NCBI GenBank assembly: GCA_002388905.1
Contig: DGNJ01000046.1
Span: 1 to 10,725, forward strand
Direction: 5' to 3'
Length of the DNA: 10,725 bases
DNA from: Cellvibrionales bacterium UBA4495
Lineage (GTDB): Bacteria; Pseudomonadota; Gammaproteobacteria; Pseudomonadales; Porticoccaceae
Under the pieces are notes generated by a model, which saw only the letters and a program-made list of their open reading frames with translations, made no database searches and was not told where the DNA came from. The position numbers and the translations under genes are program-made. Below, piece after piece: positions 6,664-10,725 of the stretch. Position 1 is the stretch's first letter, and every line of letters begins with the position of its first letter.

Positions 6664-7902
6664 ATGGCCGATACCCCCCATCCGACATACAGCGCCGATA
6701 TCGCCATTATCGGTGGCGGCATCGCCGGCCTCTGGCTGCTCAACCGGCTCGCCAGCCGGGGCTACAATGCCGTGGTCCTGGAAAAAACGGCGCTGGGCAG
6801 TCACCAGACCGTGGCCAGCCAGGGCATGATTCACGGCGGCATCAAATACACCCTGGGCGGCGCCCTGACCGGCGCCTCCGAAGCCATTGCCGAGATGCCG
6901 GACCATTGGCGGGCGTGCCTCAGGGGCGAAGGGGACGTGGACCTGCGCGGCGCCCGGGTGCTGAGTGAGCACTTCTACCTTTGGTCCAGCGCCGGCCTGG
7001 GTTCCCGGATGGGCACTTTCTTCGCCAGCAAGGCCACCCGGGGCCGGGTCGACCGGGTAAAAAGCGCAGACCTGCCGGCGGTTCTGCGCGATCCCGCCTT
7101 CCGGGGCAGCGTCTACAAGCTTGTCGATATGGTCGTGGACACACCCAGCCTGATCCGGGCCCTGGCGGCAAATTACCCCGAGCGCCTGTTCAGGATGGAC
7201 TGGCAGGGTGCCAACTGGCAGCGCGACGACGACGGCGGGGTGGCACTGACCCTCACGGGCGAGGACGGCAGGCCCTTTGACCTGCAAGCCGGGGCATTCG
7301 TTTTCGCCGCCGGCGAGGGCAACGAGGCACTGCTCCGGGAGGTGGGCTGCCCGGCGCCGGCCATGCAGCGCCGCCCCCTCCAACAGGCGATGGTGCGCCA
7401 CAGGAGCGAACATCGCTTTTACGGCCACTGCCTGGGTACGGAAGCCACACCGCGACTGACCATTTCCAGCCACCCCCTGGCCGATGGCAGCCAGGTCTGG
7501 TATCTGGGCGGGACGCTGGCGGAAAAAGGCGTCGATATGAGCGCGGACCAGCTTATTGCCGCCGCCCGCCGGGAACTGGCGGACCTGCTGCCCTGGCTCG
7601 ACCTGGGGTCCGACGCCGAGTGGGCGGCCCTGCCGGTGACCCGGGCCGAGCCCAGGCAGCGCAATTTCGCCCGGCCCGACGAGGCCTTCGCCAAGTGGGC
7701 GGCGGGTGTCGACAATGTCATCGCCGCCTGGCCCACCAAGCTGACCCTGACTCCCAATCTGGCGGACCGGGTCGAGAAACTGCTGCGGGAGCGGCGTCTG
7801 GAGCCATCGCTGGCACCGGCACCGGCCCTGCCCCTGGCCAGGCCCGAGCCGGCCGCCACCCCCTGGGCAAAGGCCTTTGGAGTCGCCGATGCGCCTGCCT
7901 AA
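6664..7902 (+). CDS. FAD-dependent oxidoreductase of the DAO family, substrate unknown
   Basis: A 412-residue flavoprotein of the D-amino-acid oxidase / glycerol-3-phosphate dehydrogenase superfamily (DAO fold). The dinucleotide-binding beta-alpha-beta starts at residue 12 with DIAIIGGGIAGLWLLNRL; the glycines are G17, G19 and G22, and the acidic residue that should hold the FAD ribose is E40 (VVLEK). SHQTVASQGMIHGGIKY (46-62) resembles the flavin-contact loop of L-2-hydroxyglutarate and glycerol-3-phosphate oxidases. A second FAD motif, FVFAAGEGNEALL, lies near residue 210. There is no signal peptide or membrane segment. The ATG at 6664 is preferred over a TTG at 6646, which sits at the predicted transcription start. 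The 3' end overlaps the aldo/keto reductase gene by 14 bp, so the two are probably made together. I do not recognise the substrate; a hydroxy acid or polyol phosphate is a guess from the loop. Confidence 0.8.
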   Translation: MADTPHPTYSADIAIIGGGIAGLWLLNRLASRGYNAVVLEKTALGSHQTVASQGMIHGGIKYTLGGALTGASEAIAEMPDHWRACLRGEGDVDLRGARVLSEHFYLWSSAGLGSRMGTFFASKATRGRVDRVKSADLPAVLRDPAFRGSVYKLVDMVVDTPSLIRALAANYPERLFRMDWQGANWQRDDDGGVALTLTGEDGRPFDLQAGAFVFAAGEGNEALLREVGCPAPAMQRRPLQQAMVRHRSEHRFYGHCLGTEATPRLTISSHPLADGSQVWYLGGTLAEKGVDMSADQLIAAARRELADLLPWLDLGSDAEWAALPVTRAEPRQRNFARPDEAFAKWAAGVDNVIAAWPTKLTLTPNLADRVEKLLRERRLEPSLAPAPALPLARPEPAATPWAKAFGVADAPA

Positions 7903-8686
7903 GCGCGAACTCGGCAAATCGGGCCTGCTTCTCAGCCTGCTGGGCCTGGGCACGGTCAAGCTGGGCCGGGACCGTGGCGTCAAGTACCCCAGCGGCTTCG
8001 AGATCCCCGACGATCGAGCGGCCGCAAACCTTCTCGCCCTGGCCCGCGAACGCGGCGTCAACCTGATCGATACGGCGCCGGCCTACGGCGCCAGCGAGGA
8101 ACGCCTGGGAGCGCTTCTCAAGGGCCAGCGGCAGCACTGGCTGATCTGCACCAAGGTGGGCGAGGAATTCGACAACGGTGTCTCCACTTACCATTTTGCA
8201 CCCGAACAGGTGCGCTTCAGTGTCGAGCGCAGCCTGAAGCGACTCGGCACGGATCGGCTGGATATTGTCCTGGTCCATTCCAATGGGGACGACGAGCGTA
8301 TTATCCGCGAGCTCGGCACGCTGGAAGCACTCAATGAATTAAAGCGTCAGGGAAAAATTCGCGCCACCGGCATGTCCACCAAAACCGTCGAGGGCGGTCT
8401 GCTGGCCGCCCGCCAATCGGACTGCGTCATGGTCACCTGGAACCTGCAATACGATAACGAGTTGCCGGTTATCGACTACTGCCGTGACCACGGAGTGGGT
8501 GTACTGATCAAGAAAGCCCTGGCCAGCGGCCACGCGGCACTGAATGATACGCCGGAACCGGTACTGGCGAGTTTCCGGATGCTCTTCGGCCATCCCGGCG
8601 TCACCAGCGCCGTGGTCGGGACCATCAACCCGGCCCACCTGGAGGCAAACATCGATGCCTGCCTGAAGGCCATTGCTGAAGGCTGA
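7889..8686 (+). CDS. Aldo/keto reductase family protein
   Basis: A 265-residue NAD(P)H-dependent oxidoreductase of the aldo/keto reductase superfamily (TIM barrel). The catalytic tetrad is complete: D61 and Y66 (NLIDTAPAYGASEERLG), K89 (ICTKVG) and H130 (DIVLVHSNG). Late elements typical of the fold follow: GVGVLIKKALASGH, and TSAVVGTINPAHLEANI for cofactor phosphate binding. It is shorter than many members (about 300-330 residues). I chose the ATG at 7889 because GGAG at 7879-7882 lies six bases upstream; a TTG at 7877 in the same frame is less likely. The start lies inside the end of the FAD oxidoreductase gene, suggesting translational coupling and a shared pathway. The substrate cannot be told from the sequence. 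Confidence 0.87.
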   Translation: MRLPKRELGKSGLLLSLLGLGTVKLGRDRGVKYPSGFEIPDDRAAANLLALARERGVNLIDTAPAYGASEERLGALLKGQRQHWLICTKVGEEFDNGVSTYHFAPEQVRFSVERSLKRLGTDRLDIVLVHSNGDDERIIRELGTLEALNELKRQGKIRATGMSTKTVEGGLLAARQSDCVMVTWNLQYDNELPVIDYCRDHGVGVLIKKALASGHAALNDTPEPVLASFRMLFGHPGVTSAVVGTINPAHLEANIDACLKAIAEG

Positions 8687-8730
8687 CCTGCCCCCCAGGC
8701 GGCCACGCTGATAAACTACCGCACCGACCA

Positions 8731-9654
8731 ATGATCCCGGAGACACCCACATTGCGCCACCTGATTGCCGGAGTGCTGTTCCACTGCCTGCTGACCGCGA
8801 TTTCCTCCGCCCATGCCCTGACCTTTCGCCTGCCGGAAAAAGGGGATGACCTGGTGGGAGACCTGCTGGTTGTCGAGACCCGCTACGAGGATACCTTTGC
8901 CATGCTGGCCCGGGTCTACGGGCTGGGTTTTCTGGAAATGCTTATCGCCAACCCGGACATCAATCCCTGGGTGCCCGGAGAGGGCACCGAAGTCACCCTG
9001 CCCCTGGCCTTTGTCCTCCCACCGGCCCCCCGGGAAGGCGTGGTACTCAACCTGGCGGAAATGCGGCTTTACTATTACTCAGCCCCGGACACCGTGCTCA
9101 GCTACCCGGTGGGCATCGGCCGGCAGGGCTGGGCGACGCCGGTGACGACCACCCGTGTCACCGGCAAGGTGGCCAATCCCTCCTGGACTCCGCCCGACAG
9201 TGTCCGCAAGGAGCATGCCCAACGGGGCGATATCCTGCCGCCGATCGTGCCGCCGGGCCCCGACAACCCCCTGGGTGCATACGCGATCCAACTGGCCGAA
9301 CCCGGCTATTTTTTGCATGGCACCAACGACCCCATGGGGGTTGGCATGCGGGTCAGTCACGGCTGCGTGCGGCTTTACGACGGGGATATCGAGCAGTTGG
9401 TGCGCCGTTTACCGAAAGGGACCCAGGTGCGGATTATCGATGAACCGGTCAAGGCGGGCTGGCATCGGGGCGAACTTTACCTGGAGGTTCATGAACCGCT
9501 GGCGGAAAAGGCGGACACTGTACCCGATTACCGGGCGGCAATAGAAAACGCACTGAAGGAAAGGCCGGGGCGGAATACGGACATCGACTGGAATAAGGTG
9601 CAAGAGGCGGTCAGGGAATCCAGGGGATACCCTGTCGTCATCACCTCCGGCTAA
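8731..9654 (+). CDS. Secreted L,D-transpeptidase with LysM-like domain (ErfK/YbiS type)
   Basis: Periplasmic YkuD-domain L,D-transpeptidase. Enzymes of this group attach Braun-type lipoprotein to meso-diaminopimelate or form 3-3 peptidoglycan cross-links. The protein is up to 307 residues (E. coli ErfK about 310). A signal peptide ends at SSAHA, cut before L30. A LysM-like segment spans about 45-97 (FAMLARVYGLGFLEMLIANP ...). The catalytic domain follows, with H196 (FLHGTND) and SHGCVRL (209-215), where C212 is the nucleophile. The N-terminal arrangement matches the lipoprotein-anchoring ErfK/YbiS/YcfS group. The ATG at 8731 has no ribosome site, while a TTG at 8752 lies 9 bases after GGAG and gives a cleaner signal peptide (MRHLIAGVLF); the start is uncertain. 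It lies 44 bp after the aldo/keto reductase and faces the lipoprotein gene at 9736-9987, its likely substrate. Confidence 0.92.
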   Translation: MIPETPTLRHLIAGVLFHCLLTAISSAHALTFRLPEKGDDLVGDLLVVETRYEDTFAMLARVYGLGFLEMLIANPDINPWVPGEGTEVTLPLAFVLPPAPREGVVLNLAEMRLYYYSAPDTVLSYPVGIGRQGWATPVTTTRVTGKVANPSWTPPDSVRKEHAQRGDILPPIVPPGPDNPLGAYAIQLAEPGYFLHGTNDPMGVGMRVSHGCVRLYDGDIEQLVRRLPKGTQVRIIDEPVKAGWHRGELYLEVHEPLAEKADTVPDYRAAIENALKERPGRNTDIDWNKVQEAVRESRGYPVVITSG

Positions 9655-9674
9655 TCAACCCTGTCCTTAAAAAG

Positions 9675-9709
9675 AAAGGCGGCCCGGGCCACGCCCGAAC
9701 CGCCTTTTT
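9675..9709. terminator. Bidirectional rho-independent terminator
   Basis: The arms AAAGGCGG (9675-9682) and CCGCCTTT (9700-9707) form an 8-bp stem. An inner stem CGGGC / GCCCG (9685-9689, 9693-9697) closes on a CAC loop, with a CC/AA internal mismatch between the two stems. A T-run follows on the plus strand (9705-9709). On the minus strand the matching T-rich stretch is the complement of 9669-9677. It can end both the transpeptidase and the lipoprotein transcripts. Confidence 0.85.
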
Positions 9710-9735
9710 ATACCTGGGCATTAAAAGCCCGCGGT

Positions 9736-9987
9736 TTACTTCTGCTTGGCGCAGCACTCGCGCGACATGCGGGAGACAGCTTCGTTGGCCTGATTCGCGG
9801 AACGCTGAGCGGAATCGGCGGTTTGCTGTGCCCGCTGGGCCGCGCTCATGGCTTCGCTGGCGGCACGCTGGGCGGCCTGAGCCTCGTCGCGCACTTTTTC
9901 AAGCTCTGCGTTGGTGGCACAACCCGTGGCCAGCACGAGCGCCAGGCCCGCAGTGAGTAAACCCAGTTTTTTGCTGATCTGTTTCAT
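9736..9987 (-). CDS. Alanine-zipper murein lipoprotein (OprI/Lpp-like)
   Basis: A small outer membrane lipoprotein of 83 residues, resembling Pseudomonas OprI and functionally Braun lipoprotein. The signal peptide MKQISKKLGLLTAGLALVLA ends in a lipobox, with C23 the lipidated residue and A24 at +2, as expected for outer membrane sorting. The mature 61 residues are Ala- and Gln-rich with heptad spacing (AQAAQRAASEAMSAAQRAQQ), a trimeric alanine-zipper coiled coil. The segment AQRAQQTAD is nearly the same as in OprI. The last residue is lysine (K83), the residue joined to peptidoglycan by L,D-transpeptidases. Two adjacent cysteines (C78, C79) near the C-terminus are unlike OprI and enteric Lpp. 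The start at 9987 is fixed by AAGGAAG about 5 bases upstream and by the signal peptide; the longer open frame to 10320 is not coding. Confidence 0.92.
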   Translation of the reverse strand: MKQISKKLGLLTAGLALVLATGCATNAELEKVRDEAQAAQRAASEAMSAAQRAQQTADSAQRSANQANEAVSRMSRECCAKQK

Positions 9988-10039
9988 GGCTTCTTCCTTT
10001 TGTTGCCGAGTGTAACGAATTAGGAACTCGCACCGAATC

Positions 10040-10067
10040 AGTATGGTACAAATTCCGGGACTTTCAA
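10040..10067 (-). promoter_or_regulatory. Promoter of the lipoprotein gene
   Basis: On the minus strand TTGAAA (10067-10062, five of six) and CATACT (10045-10040, four of six) are 16 bp apart. The start of transcription would be near 10033, giving a leader of about 45 bases. Directly upstream lie A/T tracts (six A on the minus strand at 10080-10075, then five T at 10070-10066 running into the -35 box) that resemble an UP element, as expected for a very highly expressed gene. Confidence 0.6.
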
Positions 10068-10162
10068 AAATGGCTTTTTTCGACTTGCCCCGGCGATAGT
10101 GCACGGTATCCGGCAAATGCGCAATATACCCCTGTTGATTTATTTGTGAGGGAACAGCGCCT

Positions 10163-10725
10163 TCAACCGGGCTTTTGAACGTCCCGCACTTTCTCCACAA
10201 TGGCGGTTGTGGAGCAGTTGTCGAGAAAATCCAGGGCCCGGACCTCGCCGCCATAATGCTCGACAATCTCCCAGCCAACGACCGCCCTCTTGTCGTAATC
10301 GCCGCCCTTGACCAGGACATCGGGCTTGATCACCTCCAGAAGACGTTCGGGGGTGTCGTCCTCGAAGGAGACCACCCAGTCCACCGATTCAAGGCCGGCC
10401 AGTACCGCCATGCGCCTGTCCACCGGATTGATGGGCCTGCCCTCCCCCTTCAGTCGCCTGACCGACTCATCGCCGTTGACCGCCACGATCAGCCGGTCTC
10501 CCAGTTTTCTGGCCTGTTCCAGGTACCCCACGTGCCCGGCATGGAGAATGTCGAAGCAGCCGTTGGTAAACACCACTTTTTCACCCTGGGCCCGGGCATC
10601 TTCCAGGTCTATTAGCAGCTGCTCTTCATTGACCACACCCCGCTCCGAACCGCGCTCCCGGGAAACCGCCCTGCGCAGTTCCGGACCGTTCACGGTGGCG
10701 GTACCCAGCTTGCCGACCACGATGC
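10163..10725 (-). CDS. hldE: Bifunctional heptose kinase/adenylyltransferase HldE, C-terminal part
   Basis: This is the 3' part of hldE, which makes ADP-heptose for the LPS inner core. The visible 186 residues begin with [20 protein letters not shown], matching the end of the ribokinase-like HldE kinase domain (E. coli VVVGKVGTSTVSPIELENAV). They are followed by the complete nucleotidyltransferase domain. Its signature [12 protein letters not shown] (visible residues 53-64) contains the HxGH nucleotide-binding motif. [35 protein letters not shown] and the final [10 protein letters not shown] all follow E. coli HldE. Because the kinase tail is joined in frame, this is the fused bifunctional form rather than a stand-alone RfaE2. 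The frame is open at the right edge and about 290 N-terminal residues are missing. No terminator was seen between its stop and the lipoprotein promoter (gap 9988-10162). Confidence 0.95.
   Translation of the reverse strand, partial: IVVGKLGTATVNGPELRRAVSRERGSERGVVNEEQLLIDLEDARAQGEKVVFTNGCFDILHAGHVGYLEQARKLGDRLIVAVNGDESVRRLKGEGRPINPVDRRMAVLAGLESVDWVVSFEDDTPERLLEVIKPDVLVKGGDYDKRAVVGWEIVEHYGGEVRALDFLDNCSTTAIVEKVRDVQKPG

Noticed and set aside
6472..8061. A 529-codon open frame on the minus strand opposite the FAD oxidoreductase
   Set aside because: It is Pro/Gly/Arg-rich without domains and lies antisense to a gene with clear FAD motifs. Long antisense frames are expected in GC-rich codon usage.
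8690..8702. CCTG/CAGG mini-hairpin between the aldo/keto reductase and transpeptidase genes
   Set aside because: A four-base stem with no T-run is too weak for a terminator, and no convincing promoter was seen in this 44-bp gap.
10066..10080. AAAAA/TTTTT hairpin as an hldE terminator
   Set aside because: The stem is purely A-T with a four-base loop, lies about 80 bases after the stop, and is better explained as promoter-upstream tracts.
9988..10320. Upstream extension of the lipoprotein frame
   Set aside because: It would bury the signal peptide and lipobox mid-protein, and it crosses the promoter and the end of hldE.

Overview
This GC-rich window carries the core chromosome of a Gram-negative gammaproteobacterium. 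The evidence is a set of close homologues of E. coli ParE, YqiA, CpdA, YqiB, NudF, TolC, WaaA and HldE, with the order tolC / nudF-yqiB-cpdA-yqiA-parE conserved as in enterics. The abundant lipoprotein is closer to Pseudomonas OprI (alanine-zipper type) than to enteric Lpp. The high GC and this mixture suggest a Pseudomonadales or marine Alteromonadales-type organism (for example Marinobacter-like). The genus is inference. No mobile element, rRNA, tRNA or CRISPR array was seen, and no gene-free stretch exceeds about 250 bases.

Left part (1-3584, minus strand): a tightly packed operon read right to left: nudF (ADP-ribose pyrophosphatase), yqiB (DUF1249), cpdA (cyclic-AMP phosphodiesterase), yqiA (esterase) and parE (topoisomerase IV subunit B, cut by the left edge). 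A strong-looking internal promoter sits at the end of cpdA and should drive yqiA-parE. The parE start overlaps the yqiA stop (ATGA).

Middle (3585-6663): a 250-bp divergent region contains a nested inverted repeat and a candidate tolC promoter. tolC (plus) then runs into waaA (minus), and the two genes overlap tail to tail by 35 bp. waaA begins with TTG and is divergent from a two-gene plus-strand unit.

Right part (6664-10725): that unit encodes an FAD-dependent oxidoreductase and an aldo/keto reductase, overlapping by 14 bp and of unknown substrate. It is followed by a secreted L,D-transpeptidase. Facing it across a bidirectional terminator is a small OprI/Lpp-like lipoprotein, the probable substrate of that transpeptidase. 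The window ends in the 3' part of hldE (ADP-heptose synthesis).

The functional theme is the cell envelope: an outer-membrane channel (TolC), lipid A-core assembly (WaaA, HldE) and peptidoglycan-outer membrane tethering (transpeptidase plus lipoprotein). No clearly new system was found. The most open questions are the FAD/aldo-keto pair, the double cysteine near the lipoprotein C-terminus, and the structured nudF-tolC intergenic region.
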